From the NCBI GenBank assembly GCA_004293365.1, contig RDYN01000025.1, forward strand, positions 55,273 through 119,272: a DNA stretch of 64,000 nucleotides, in the 5' to 3' direction. This DNA comes from Oscillatoriales cyanobacterium (lineage in GTDB: Bacteria > Cyanobacteriota > Cyanobacteriia > Cyanobacteriales > Microcoleaceae). The position numbers and the translations under genes are program-made. Of this stretch, positions 8,883 through 18,300 are shown one piece after another (within the stretch, counting starts at the first letter, position 1; each line of letters starts with the position of its first letter). A model generated the notes under the pieces. It ran no database searches, had not been told where the DNA came from, and saw only the letters and a list, made by a program, of their open reading frames with translations.

Positions 8883-9383
8883 ATGACAGCTATTACATCG
8901 AGAGTGGAATCCAGACCCCGCTGGCAAGCAATTGTCATGGTAGCCTTAATTTTCTGGCTCAGCGGTAGCGTGATTTTGGATCTATTAGTCATGCCGAGTC
9001 TCTACGTATCTGGCATGATGGTATCTCCAGATTTTGCCGCAGCCGGAAATTTGATGTTCTGGGGATTCAACCGCGTTGAATTAATCTGTTCGGGCGTGGT
9101 AGCAACTGGTTTGATGGTTTTGAGCAATTCACTCGGTGACTTCGGGAAGCGCAGCCGCACAGCAATTATTTTATCATTGGTACTTCTGGCGATCGCCCTG
9201 ATTGACACCTACGCCCTCACACCTCAAATGAGCGCCTTGGGAATGCAGCTAAATCTGTTCGACTCCGCCACAGAAGCGCCCGCCGGCATGAATCTACTGC
9301 ACCAAGGATATTTTGCCTTGGAAGCGCTGAAGTTGGCTGTCGGCGCTACCCTGCTGGGCTGGTGCTACCAAAACCAAGTTTAA
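8883..9383 (+). CDS. small four-helix membrane protein, function unknown
   Basis: A 166-residue protein with four hydrophobic segments (about residues 15-37, 55-80, 92-112 and 140-160), so an integral membrane protein. It resembles DUF4149-like cyanobacterial membrane proteins in size and layout, but I see no catalytic motif. The ATG at 8883 follows a TTTTTATG context without a clear Shine-Dalgarno. A strong terminator follows the gene. Confidence 0.8.
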   Translation: MTAITSRVESRPRWQAIVMVALIFWLSGSVILDLLVMPSLYVSGMMVSPDFAAAGNLMFWGFNRVELICSGVVATGLMVLSNSLGDFGKRSRTAIILSLVLLAIALIDTYALTPQMSALGMQLNLFDSATEAPAGMNLLHQGYFALEALKLAVGATLLGWCYQNQV

Positions 9384-9431
9384 CCGACACAATCCTCAAA
9401 GATTGAATTTAGAAAAAAACTCAATCTGTAG

Positions 9432-9467
9432 CGGCGGGCGTGAATTGACGCCCGCCGTTAATTTTTT
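9432..9467 (+). terminator. intrinsic terminator
   Basis: Perfect 10-bp GC-rich stem CGGCGGGCGT (9432-9441) / ACGCCCGCCG (9448-9457) with a six-base loop, followed by TTAATTTTTT. It lies 48 bases after the membrane protein stop. Confidence 0.85.
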
Positions 9468-9537
9468 GGGGATGGGCCGAAGAGCCCGTCCTAATTATTT
9501 TTGCCAGAGGTCAACTGTATCAACTTTCTCGCAAATC

Positions 9538-9831
9538 CTACTCGGAAGCTTGGGCCTCATCTGATTTTGGCCACAACAAGCGCAAACCCATCACCGCAAA
9601 TCCGATCGCCGCGATCGCCTTTACCAACCTCTGGGGTAACACCTCCGCCGTACCTTGTCCGACTAAAACCCCGATTAAACTTGCCAGCAGCAGCGCCGAC
9701 GCCGTGCCGAAAAATACAGCCCGCGGCGAGTTGCAACTACTACCAAGGGCGATCGCAGCTAATTGACTTTTGTCACCCAATTCTGACAAAAACACCGTAA
9801 TAAAAGTTATTCCTAAAAGTTGCCAATCCAT
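9538..9831 (-). CDS. UPF0016/GDT1-family half protein (putative Mn2+ exporter subunit)
   Basis: 97 residues with three hydrophobic segments and the family motif ELGDKSQ near residues 17-23. Members of the TMEM165/GDT1 family export Mn2+ or Ca2+, and the motif occurs twice in full-length proteins. Here each half is a separate gene: this one and the gene at 10103-10576. The two should pair as a heterodimer in the membrane, as reported for hemi-manganese exchangers of some cyanobacteria. The metal and the membrane (plasma or thylakoid) are inferred. Confidence 0.85.
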   Translation of the reverse strand: MDWQLLGITFITVFLSELGDKSQLAAIALGSSCNSPRAVFFGTASALLLASLIGVLVGQGTAEVLPQRLVKAIAAIGFAVMGLRLLWPKSDEAQASE

Positions 9832-9887
9832 GTTTTTTTAGTTATTAGTTAGCTCTTGTACAAATATACGACTTACTCACAAGCTCC

Positions 9888-10036
9888 GAGAAACCCGGTT
9901 TCTCTCCCAAATCTTCGGTTTGACGACTAAATCTAGCCAGAAACCGGGTTTCTTTCCACCACAAACTCCCAGAAACCGGGTTTCTGTCCAAAATCCTCGG
10001 TTTAATCGCTAAATTTAGGCAGAAACCCGGTTTCTT
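9888..10036. repeat. four alternating AAACCCGGTTT hairpin units
   Basis: Four copies of GAAACC(C/G)GGTTTCT in 149 bp between the two half-exporter genes. Two conserved spacers (TCTTCGGTTTGACGACTAAAT and a close variant) lie between them, so the array looks like a duplicated two-hairpin element. It separates genes that might otherwise form an operon. Confidence 0.85.
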
Positions 10037-10102
10037 TGGACTTACCCAAACATCATCAGTAATTCCCCAATCTAAAATCCAAAATCCAAAATCTCAAATC
10101 GT

Positions 10103-10576
10103 CTAACTCAGCACTTCCCACAGCAAAACCGCCGAAATCGCCAGCAAAATCACTCCCGCTGCTCTCTCCAAAGTTTGCGGAGCAATGCGAGTCGCCAGCC
10201 ACCTTCCCAGCAAAACTCCCAACAAACTCGTTGCAATCAAAGCCGAACCCGCACCCGCAAACACAATCCAAGGATTCCGAGATTCAGCCGTCATCAACAA
10301 AATCGCGAGCTGAGTTTTGTCTCCAATTTCAGCCAAAAAAATAGTTGCAAAAGTCGAGGCAAAAATTGCCCAGTCCTGGGGCTTCAGTTCTTTTTCTTCC
10401 TGACAAAGCTCAGGATTTGCACTCACAGAAAGTTCAGCCGGCTCTGGGCTTAAGGCAGCCCAAATCTCAGAAGTCTCTTTTAGTTCTCGTTCTAGTTGTG
10501 GCGGCAAATCGCAATTGGGGTTTGCTGAGTCAGAAGCAGACAAGTTTGGCGGTACAGAATCAAGTTTCACGGGCAA
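10103..10576 (-). CDS. UPF0016/GDT1-family half protein with N-terminal extension
   Basis: 157 residues. The C-terminal 85 form three hydrophobic segments with the EIGDKTQLAI motif, the partner half of the protein at 9538-9831. The first 70 residues are polar, with many Pro, Ser and Glu, and look disordered. The true start may be a later codon, for instance near VSANPEL, since the extension is not needed for the family fold. Probable role: half of a heterodimeric Mn2+ exporter. The start is uncertain; the family assignment is firm. Confidence 0.85.
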   Translation of the reverse strand: MPVKLDSVPPNLSASDSANPNCDLPPQLERELKETSEIWAALSPEPAELSVSANPELCQEEKELKPQDWAIFASTFATIFLAEIGDKTQLAILLMTAESRNPWIVFAGAGSALIATSLLGVLLGRWLATRIAPQTLERAAGVILLAISAVLLWEVLS

Positions 10577-10893
10577 TGAGTGCTAAACGCTATTTATTTT
10601 TGACTTCAAGTTTTAATCTTAACTTTCCGTGTGCCTGCTTTTACCTGCGCCAGGCCCATCTTTTTTGCCGGAGATTCCGCAACCCATTGCAGAAACTCCT
10701 CACCGCATACCCTTTTAGATTTGAGATTTTAGACTGGGGATGATTCACTGGATATCGGTTTGACGCTTCCCTAAAGTTGCACGATTGGGGAAAAATGATA
10801 CAAGCGCGAGATACATCTGTGAAGTCAATCCAAAATCTTCAATCCAAAATCTTCAATCCAAAATCTAAAATCCAAAATCTAAAATTCCCTGGT
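10577..10893. other. intergenic with TCTAAAATC/TCCAAAATC heptamers
   Basis: Non-coding 317 bp. The right part (about 10832-10883) is a tandem of AATCC/TAAAATC-type 7-bp units, the STRR family that recurs throughout the window. Confidence 0.6.
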
Positions 10894-11544
10894 TTATGTG
10901 CCGTAAGTTCGATCGCCCGCATCACCCAAACCAGGTACAATAAAGCCCTGTTCGTTGACTATTTCGTCGATCGTTGCCGTGTAAAGAATCAAACTCGGGT
11001 ACTCTGCACTCAGCCTCTTCAAAGCCGGAGGAGCAGCCACCACAGAAATAATCCGAATCAAACTCGGGTCAATTCCCCGTGCAATCAACTCCTGCATTGT
11101 CGCCACAATCGTCCCGCCAGTCGCCAGCATCGGCTCGCTAATTATCACCCGCGTTTGGGGGTTAAACTGCGCCGGCAATTTATTCAAATAACAAATCGGT
11201 TCCAGCGTCTCCTCATTTCTTGCCATCCCGAGGTGGTAAACCGAAGCCAGCGGCACAACCGTCTGAATTCCTTCCAGCAGTGACAAACCAGCCCGCAAAA
11301 TCGGTACCACAACTAACGGAGCTTCCGGGTTAATAAAAGTCGCCGGACATTCTGCCAAAGGAGTCTGCACCGTTGTTTCCACTGTCGGGAGCCACTCTCG
11401 AATTGCCTCGTAGGCCAGCCACCTTCCCAATTCTGTCATCGCAGAACGAAAAAGTACCGATGGGGTGGCGGCGTCGCGGGCGACAGCCAGCCAGTGTTTA
11501 ATTAACGGGTGGGGCGGAACGTAAACGCGCAGTTGCAGGGGCAT
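10894..11544 (-). CDS. upp: uracil phosphoribosyltransferase
   Basis: Salvage enzyme making UMP from uracil and PRPP in the cytoplasm. Starting at the ATG at 11544 (MPLQLRVYVPPHPL) gives 216 residues, the usual family length. A longer open frame upstream to 11643 has no family support and runs through non-coding sequence. The PRPP-binding stretch is present as EPMLATGGTIVATMQ, and the uracil-binding C-terminus reads FIVPGLGDAGDRTYGT. It is a single gene flanked by repeats. Confidence 0.96.
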   Translation of the reverse strand: MPLQLRVYVPPHPLIKHWLAVARDAATPSVLFRSAMTELGRWLAYEAIREWLPTVETTVQTPLAECPATFINPEAPLVVVPILRAGLSLLEGIQTVVPLASVYHLGMARNEETLEPICYLNKLPAQFNPQTRVIISEPMLATGGTIVATMQELIARGIDPSLIRIISVVAAPPALKRLSAEYPSLILYTATIDEIVNEQGFIVPGLGDAGDRTYGT

Positions 11545-11856
11545 TAGGAAATTGGGGAGATTGCTAGGTTTGAGAGATTTTATTTTATGCGGTGCGATCC
11601 TTTTCGAGGGCTTCGCTAACGATCGCTCTGTGCAACTTATCACAATCTTCCCTTCTTTAATCTAAAATCTCAAATCCTACAAGTCTCTTTGTTTACCGAA
11701 TTTACAGACCTCCGTCAGCTTATTGAAATATTTTTCCAATAGTATTGACATAAATTAGCAACAAGGCTATAGTAATTTTTAGTGTTCTCCTCTCAAAGGA
11801 TCGGCAGACGGGGGCAGTCGGCAATGGTAGACTGTTCCCGCATTTTTTTTTTGAAA

Positions 11857-11969
11857 CATAGGGCATGGGGCATGGGGCATAGGGCATAGGGCATAGGGCA
11901 TAGGGCATGGCGCATAGGGCATGGGGCATAGGGCATGGCGTAGGGCATAGGGCATAGGGCATAGGACAT
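11857..11969. repeat. GGGCAT(A/G) heptamer tandem repeat
   Basis: About sixteen 7-bp units of GGGCATA or GGGCATG, with a few GCGCATA variants and one shortened unit. STRR-type repeat upstream of crtH. Confidence 0.9.
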
Positions 11970-11981
11970 TATCGGTTGCCT

Positions 11982-12050
11982 AACTTCGGTCTTCCTTACA
12001 TCCGTTACATCCGTTATATAATCCGTTGCCGGACTTCTTCCTTCTGGAGC
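11982..12050 (-). repeat. GTAACGGAT repeat element (reverse copy)
   Basis: Reverse complement of the family that reads GAAGGAAG, then CGGCAACGGAT, then GTAACGGATGTAACGGAT. Plus-strand copies lie near 19957, 41469 and 50374. Confidence 0.65.
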
Positions 12051-12092
12051 GATCGACTGTAAAATTGTAAAAATATTAAGATTTTTCACCAA

Positions 12093-13637
12093 ATGTCAGC
12101 CCCTACCCAATCCCAGTTATTCTCTCCCAACTCCCGCCCGAGGGAGCAAGAGTTTGATGTGATAGTCATCGGTTCCGGCATTGGCGGACTCGTGACTGCA
12201 ACCCAGCTAGCAGCCAAGAAAGCCAAAGTTTTGGTGCTCGAAAGCTACACAATTCCGGGGGGAAGCGCTGGATATTTCGATCGAGAAGGCTACAGATTTG
12301 ATGTCGGAGCCTCCATGATATTTGGGTTCGGACAGCGCGGCACCACCAACCTCCTCACCCGCGCCCTCAAAGCCGTCAACGTCACCCTAGAAACAATTCC
12401 CGACCCCGTACAGCTTCACTATCACCTACCATCAGGTCTAGATCTAGAAGTTCCCCAGCCTTATGACAAATACTTGCAAGAATTAATTGACAGATTCCCC
12501 CACGAACGCGAAGGCATCCAGAAATTTTACGGCGAATGCTGGAACGTCTTCAACTGCCTCAACGGCATGGAATTACTATCCCTAGAAGAACCTGGATATC
12601 TAGTTCGAGTCTTTTTTCAGAATCCTTTAGCCTGTTTGGGATTAGTAAAATATCTGCCTCAAAATACTGGCGACATTGCGCGGCGCTACATAAAAGACCC
12701 GACTTTGCTGAAATTTATCGACATGGAATGCTACTACTGGTCAGTAGTACCAGCAGACTTAACGCCGATGATTAACGCCGGAATGGTATTTTCCGACAGA
12801 CATTACGGCGGCATCAATTATCCCAAAGGCGGAGTCGGTCAAATTGCCCAAAAATTAGTAGAAGGATTAGAAAAATGTGGCGGGAAAATTCAGTACAAAG
12901 CTAAAGCCAAAAAAATTCTCACAGAAAACGGTCGCGCTGTTGGAGTCGAGCTAGTAACCGGCGAAGTTTACCGAGCAAAGCGGATAGTTTCTAACGCCAC
13001 ACGGTGGGATACTTTTGAGAAACTACTGCCTGCTGAAGAGATGCCAGCTAGCGAGAAGAAATGGCAGCAGCGCTATCAAAAAGCCCCCAGTTTCTTGAGC
13101 TTGCATTTGGGAGTCGAAGCCAGCGTCATCCCTGCCGGTACTGCCTGCCACCACATTTTGTTAGAAGATTGGGAAAAAATGGAAGCGCCGGAGGGAACTA
13201 TTTTAGTATCAATTCCGACCGTACTAGACCCAGATTTAGCTCCGGCAGGATATCACATTGTTCATGCTTTTACTTCGAGTTGGATGGAAGAGTGGGAAGG
13301 ACTTTCGCCGCAGGAATACGAGGATAAAAAGGAAGAGGCAGGCGGCAGAATTATTGACAGATTAGAAAAGATTTTTCCTGGTTTAGATGCTGGTTTGGAT
13401 TATATGGAAGTTGGGACGGCGCGTTCTCACCGCCGCTTTTTGGGCCGGGAAGATGGAACTTACGGGCCGATTCCGCGACAGAAGTTAATGGGTTTGTTGG
13501 GGATGCCGTTTAATCGAACTTCTATGCCTGGTTTGTATTGTGTGGGCGATAGTACGTTTCCCGGACAGGGTTTAAATGCGGTGGCGTTTTCTGGGTTTGC
13601 TTGCGCGCACCGAATTGCTGTGGATTTGGGTTTTTAG
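12093..13637 (+). CDS. crtH: carotenoid isomerase (prolycopene isomerase)
   Basis: FAD-dependent CRTISO-type isomerase converting poly-cis-lycopene to all-trans-lycopene in carotenoid synthesis, membrane-associated in cyanobacteria. The 514 residues fit the family. Near the N-terminus the dinucleotide-binding motif VIVIGSGIGGLVTATQLA (residues 25-42) is followed by VLESYTIPGGSAGYF and the FDVGASMIFGFG segment typical of CrtH rather than the desaturase CrtI. The C-terminus has LYCVGDSTFPGQGLNAV, the second FAD contact. Stand-alone gene. Confidence 0.95.
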   Translation: MSAPTQSQLFSPNSRPREQEFDVIVIGSGIGGLVTATQLAAKKAKVLVLESYTIPGGSAGYFDREGYRFDVGASMIFGFGQRGTTNLLTRALKAVNVTLETIPDPVQLHYHLPSGLDLEVPQPYDKYLQELIDRFPHEREGIQKFYGECWNVFNCLNGMELLSLEEPGYLVRVFFQNPLACLGLVKYLPQNTGDIARRYIKDPTLLKFIDMECYYWSVVPADLTPMINAGMVFSDRHYGGINYPKGGVGQIAQKLVEGLEKCGGKIQYKAKAKKILTENGRAVGVELVTGEVYRAKRIVSNATRWDTFEKLLPAEEMPASEKKWQQRYQKAPSFLSLHLGVEASVIPAGTACHHILLEDWEKMEAPEGTILVSIPTVLDPDLAPAGYHIVHAFTSSWMEEWEGLSPQEYEDKKEEAGGRIIDRLEKIFPGLDAGLDYMEVGTARSHRRFLGREDGTYGPIPRQKLMGLLGMPFNRTSMPGLYCVGDSTFPGQGLNAVAFSGFACAHRIAVDLGF

Positions 13638-13703
13638 GAGGAGTGTGGCAACACAAGTTGCCTTATTTCTAACTCAGGACTTATGGATTGGGAGGTAATT
13701 CTG

Positions 13704-14030
13704 TTAGATATCTAACAGTTTTTGGAGGATGGAATAAATGTCTTTTTTATCACCATCTTTACGTCTCCCAAGTCCTACAACAACAACCATAACTCGCTCT
13801 TGCTCGACTTTGTAAACAATGCGATAGCGCTGTCCAACGGCTCGGATACTGCGAAATCCAGATAAGTTATCAACAAGCGCTTTGCCTTGCTTCTCTGGTT
13901 CTATTTTGAGTTGATCGATGCGATCGCGCAGTTTCTGCTGTTCTCGTCTATCTTTGACTTCCGCCAACATTTCTAATGCCAACGGCGTAAGTTGGATATC
14001 GTATTCGGTTGAATTTGCTTCGCCTTTCAT
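13704..14030 (-). CDS. RelE/ParE-family toxin
   Basis: 108 residues. The core has the RelE/ParE pattern: an N-terminal strand (YDIQLTPLALEML), helices with many charged residues, then FRSIRAVGQRYRIVYKVEQERVMVVVVGLGRRKD, where the basic residues usually contact ribosome or mRNA. It is the second gene of an overlapping pair, its ATG sharing ATGA with the antitoxin stop. The family normally cuts mRNA on the ribosome (RelE) or acts on gyrase (ParE); which applies here cannot be told. The length is slightly above average. Confidence 0.85.
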   Translation of the reverse strand: MKGEANSTEYDIQLTPLALEMLAEVKDRREQQKLRDRIDQLKIEPEKQGKALVDNLSGFRSIRAVGQRYRIVYKVEQERVMVVVVGLGRRKDGDKKDIYSILQKLLDI

Positions 14031-14290
14031 AGTCCCAGTTTGGCTTTAGCATTTTCCCAGGAAACAGTTTTGCCTTCGCTTGCTTGGGTGATGCTTTGGC
14101 GAAGTTTGCTAACGAATTCAATATCGGTGAGAATGTCCAAGGTTTCGAGGAGTTCAGTCAAATGGTTGTAGCTGATTGCCGCCATAACAGGAACACCATC
14201 TTGAGTGATTACGATCGGCTGATCGGTGAGTTCTTGAAGTAGGTTGGGAAGCTGCTGCTGTGCTTGGGCAATGGTGAGTCGTTTGGACAT
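14027..14290 (-). CDS. Phd/YefM-type antitoxin
   Basis: 87 residues from the ATG at 14290 (MSKRLTIAQAQQQLPNLLQ). The frame is open upstream to 14326, but those codons lie in promoter-like sequence. Residues 1-60 match the Phd/YefM fold (AQQQLPNLLQEL, then PIVITQDGVPVMAAISYNHL), which binds DNA and represses its own operon. The C-terminal tail should neutralise the toxin encoded just downstream with a 4-base overlap. Confidence 0.85.
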   Translation of the reverse strand: MSKRLTIAQAQQQLPNLLQELTDQPIVITQDGVPVMAAISYNHLTELLETLDILTDIEFVSKLRQSITQASEGKTVSWENAKAKLGL

Positions 14291-14380
14291 GGCTGTATTG
14301 TACAACTTTGTTAAGATTATCAGCATTAAAGCAATACTAATTTTAATTTAGCACCTGGGCCCAAATACGGCGAAGCAATT

Positions 14381-14414
14381 AAAAACCCGGTTTCTGCCCA
14401 GAAACCGGGTTTTT
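14381..14414. terminator. perfect AAACCCGGTTT hairpin with A/T flanks
   Basis: 15-bp perfect stem AAAAACCCGGTTTCT (14381-14395) / AGAAACCGGGTTTTT (14400-14414) with loop GCCC. Placed 37 bases after the minus-strand pentapeptide gene end and reading T-rich on both strands, it could terminate that gene; it is also a member of the dispersed repeat family. Confidence 0.65.
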
Positions 14415-14451
14415 AAACTGAAAATTGCCTGTTTGCATTCTTTAAATGAGT

Positions 14452-14892
14452 TTACTGCTCGTAGCTGCCGCCTACGCCGATTTGCGTATTGTAGATTTTG
14501 GCATCAGTAATTGTCATGTTTTCCATTGATGCGCCTGATACGTCAGCGGTGTTGATGATGGCGGCAGTGAGATTTGCCCGATCGAGGTCTGCGCCATTTA
14601 AACTGGCATTAGTCAGGAAAACTGCGGTTAAGTTAGCACCTGTCAAGTTAGCGCCCGTCAAGTCAGCGCCTTCGAGGTTAGCGCGATACAGGTTTGCGCC
14701 TTGCAAATTCGCTTCTCTCAAATCTGCACCAATCAAATGAGCTTCCGCCAAATTTGCTCCCGACAAGTCGCACCCAAAACATTGCCCAGTTGAGAGTAAC
14801 TGTTTGACGTGAGCGGGATTTGCAGCGCGAGCCGGCCCGGCCAACAGTAGGGGAGTAATTAAAAGAGTAGCGGCTAGTAGATGGCGTTTCAT
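14452..14892 (-). CDS. secreted pentapeptide-repeat protein
   Basis: 146 residues with a clear signal peptide (MKRHLLAATLLITPLLLAGPARA), then a CFGCDLSGANL segment with two cysteines and about 12 consecutive A(D/N)LxX pentapeptides forming a right-handed beta-helix. It is exported to the periplasm or thylakoid lumen; many cyanobacteria have such lumenal pentapeptide proteins of unknown role. The helix ends in TAIINTADVSGASMENM and a short polar tail. Stand-alone gene. Confidence 0.88.
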   Translation of the reverse strand: MKRHLLAATLLITPLLLAGPARAANPAHVKQLLSTGQCFGCDLSGANLAEAHLIGADLREANLQGANLYRANLEGADLTGANLTGANLTAVFLTNASLNGADLDRANLTAAIINTADVSGASMENMTITDAKIYNTQIGVGGSYEQ

Positions 14893-15399
14893 AATCCCTT
14901 TTCCTCCCCAGACTTGATGTTTAAGTGCTTCTGTTTGTATCTACAATCTTACCACGGTCGTTTTCGCAAATTTGCGATCGAATTCACAGACCGGCTGTGA
15001 TATCCATTGTCCTCTGCAACCGACAGGTGGTCTAGAAAAGCTCGCAAAACTTAATGTCGCAAAACTTAACATTACCAAACTTAAATACAGTCTCTTTTGG
15101 TAGTAACCTTTTCTAGGTTAGCTAGGACACCAAACCTATGTGTATTGCTAAAGATGGATATGATTAGCGGTGCGGTGGACGATCTTATAAATTAATTATC
15201 TGCAAAAAAGTTCCCGAGAAATACATTTTTATTATAAAACTGTCACGGGAAAGAAAATTTACATTTAAAATCAAGATGCGGTTATAACTTTATAGGTAGA
15301 GCCAGAGCCGTTATCGGCCAGCTTCCCAGCCTGAGTTCGGGGTGCATTTTTAAGAAAAAATTTTAATTATGTCTCAGCAGCGCTGTCAAAATCCACGTA
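14893..15399. other. intergenic region before the GGDEF-EAL gene
   Basis: About 500 bp without a supported gene. It is AT-rich with short repeated phrases (CAAAACTTAA twice near 15045-15070). A GC-rich stretch at 15298-15345 may fold into a leader structure ahead of the cyclic-di-GMP gene; it does not match a riboswitch consensus I know. Confidence 0.4.
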
Positions 15400-18300
15400 T
15401 TGCTTGGAAAGCAGCGCTTTTTAGCAAGGTTGCAGAGTCAACGCGATCGCCAAAATGAATTAAATCCTATGATAAAAAATGATTCCTCCAAGCATCTGCC
15501 GACTTTAGATCAAGTAATTGACCGCTTCCCCTTGACAGTTGCGCCCGATACCCCATTAGCAGAAGTAATTACCCTGATGGGTCAACGGCGCCCAAGTTGC
15601 TCTCTAAACGCAGACATTCCACCCACGGAGATCTACCCGCAACTCACAGAAACGCCAAATCCCGTCACCTCAAGCGCCCTCAGAGACGCCAGAGGTATCT
15701 GCGTCTTTGTCGTCGAACAATCCCTCGAAAAATCCGACTCGCAATCTGCTCAAAATTCTCAATTGCAAGGAATCTTCACCGAGAGGGATCTCGTCGATTT
15801 GATTGCATCGGGCAAAAACTTAAAAAATGTTACGATCGCAGAAGTTATGCAGCAGCCGGCAGCAACTCTGACGAAAGGTGAAGATAGAGACATTTTTAGC
15901 GCCTTAATTCTGTTGGGGCAACAACGAATTCACCATTTGCCAATATTAGACAGTGACGGTCAACTTTTAGGAGTAATTACGCCAGAAAGCATTCGCCAAG
16001 GCATGGTGCAACCGGCAAATATCTTAAAAATGCGCCAGGTGAAAGAAGTAATGACTGCACAAGTTATTCAAGCGCCTGTTACCTCGTCAGTTATGAGTTT
16101 AGCCGAGTTGATGGCGCAGCACCGCGTTAGCTGCGTGGTAATTACACCACCAACAGAATTATGGATGAATTTGTCGTTCCCAATTCCTTTAGGTATCGTC
16201 ACAGAACGGGATATTGTCGATTTTCAAGCTTTAGATATAGATTTGTCGCAGACGATCGCCGAAACTGTAATGAGTAGCCCCTTATTTAGTCTCAAGCCAG
16301 AAGACTCGCTCTGGGTGGCTCATCAGGAAATGCAGCAGCGTTTAGTCCGCAGGTTAGTAGTCACTGGGGAACAGGGAGAACTGCTGGGAATAGTTACTCA
16401 AAGCACTTTGCTGCGCGTACTTGACCCGATGGAAATGTCCGGGGCGATCGATATTTTGCACGCCAGCGTCCAAGAACAAACTAGCGAATTGCAAAAAGCG
16501 ATCGCATCTTTGAGCTTGACTAACAGCCGACTGGAACAGGAAATCGTTACCCGCAAGCAGGCAGAGGTGCGGCTGCAACTGTTAGAATCTGCCGTAGTTA
16601 ACGCTAACGACGCGATCGTAATTATGGATGCGGGATACAACGATATCTCCGATCCCACCATCATCTACGTCAACGAAGCTTTTACCCAAATGACCGGTTA
16701 TCGGCCCGAAGAAATTATCGGCCAAACACCGAGTTGTCTGCGCGGGCCCGACAGCGATGGCGCTCAAGTTGCCAAAATTCGCCGCGCTTTCTCTCGCCGA
16801 GAACCCCTGCGCTTGGAATTGATAAACTACCGCAAAGACGGTTCAACTTATTGGGTGGAACTCAACAGCGTACCCGTTGCTGACGAGTCGGGAAACCTCA
16901 CTCACTGGGTGTCCGTGCAGCGGGATATTAGCGATCGCAAGCGCATGGAACAAGCTTTTTTTAAGGAAAAAGAACTAGCTCAAGTTACTCTACAATCGAT
17001 CGGCGATGCCGTAATCGCTACTGACAGCGAGGGCTGCATTTCTACCCTCAATCCAGTTGCCGAAAAACTCACGGGTTGGTCAACCTCGGAAGCTAAAGGT
17101 TTGCCCCTGGCCAGCGTGTTGAGAATAGTTGACGAAAATACTCGGATGCCGATCGAAAATATCGCCCAAATTGCTTTGTACGAAGGTCGGATTGTTGACC
17201 AAGGACACAACAGCTTGCTGATTGCCCGCCACAACCGCGAATTTGCGATCGACCATTGCGTCGCCCCCATCCACGCCAGCAACGGCACAATAGTCGGGGC
17301 AGTTGTAGTATTTCGAGATGTCACCCAGGTGCGAACTCAAGCGCGACAACTCACCTGGCAGGCAACTCACGACCCCCTGACGCAATTGGTCAACCGTCAC
17401 GAATTTGAGTACCAGCTAGAACACGCCCTGCACAGCTCTAAAGGTTACGGTCAAGAACACGTGATGCTTTACTTGGATCTCGATCGCTTCAAAATAGTTA
17501 ACGACACGAACGGTCACGTTGCAGGCGACGAACTGCTGCGCCAAGTCAGCCAGCTACTTAAAAGCAATATCCGCAAAACCGATATTTTGGCTCGCCTGGG
17601 CGGCGATGAGTTTGCTGTACTCCTGTACAATTGTCCGGCTGAACAGGGCTTAGATGTTGCAAAATTGCTACTCTCTAGCATTCAGGAATTCCGGTTTCCG
17701 TGGCAGGACAAAACTTTTGCGATCGGCGTCAGTATCGGTTTGGTGGCAATTAATCCCAAAACAGTATCGACTTCGGCGGTGTTGAGCGCGGCAGATCTTG
17801 CCTGCTATGCTGCTAAAAATAAAGGCCGCAATCGGGTGCAGGTTTATCAAGCGGGCGATCGGGAATTAATCAAACAGCACGGCGAAACCCAGTGGGCGGT
17901 CGAAATCAATCAAGCTTTAGAAGAGAATCGCTTTCGCTTGTACTCTCAGCCGATCGTACCTTTCCTCAACTCTCCCACCACCGGCACCCACTGTGAAATC
18001 CTCCTCCGCCTCCAGCTTGAAACTGGTCAGTTAGTCTCACCAATGGCATTTATTCCGGCAGCCGAGCGCTACAACTTGATGCACGCGATCGATCGCTGGG
18101 TAATTCGCACTTTATTTGGCAATTTATCTCAAATTTTCACGGCAAATCTCTTAGTCCAAAACCCCGGCGCAGACAGCGATAAAATAGTTACCTTGCCTGC
18201 TTGCTGCTCCTTGTCTAATTCACAATCTTCATTTGCAAAATATCCCAGCCTCTATGCAATCAACCTTTCTGGGGACAGCCTTAACGAAGAAAAATTTATA

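Larger units (their letters stand above)
11545..12092. other. intergenic upp/crtH region
   Basis: 548 bp holding the divergent upstream regions, a GGGCATA heptamer tract (11857-11969) and one copy of the GTAACGGAT repeat family in reverse orientation (about 11982-12050). No gene is supported: the open frames here are translations of the repeats. Confidence 0.6.

Noticed and set aside
10777..11283. Open frame on the plus strand across upp
   Set aside because: It is antisense to upp and begins in TCTAAAATC repeats; the composition is not protein-like.
11720..12092. Open frames encoding MPYALCP repeats
   Set aside because: Direct translation of the GGGCATA heptamers; no ribosome site or family.
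14998..15399. Cyclic-di-GMP riboswitch ahead of the GGDEF-EAL gene
   Set aside because: No match to the conserved core of known classes; only a GC-rich patch is present.
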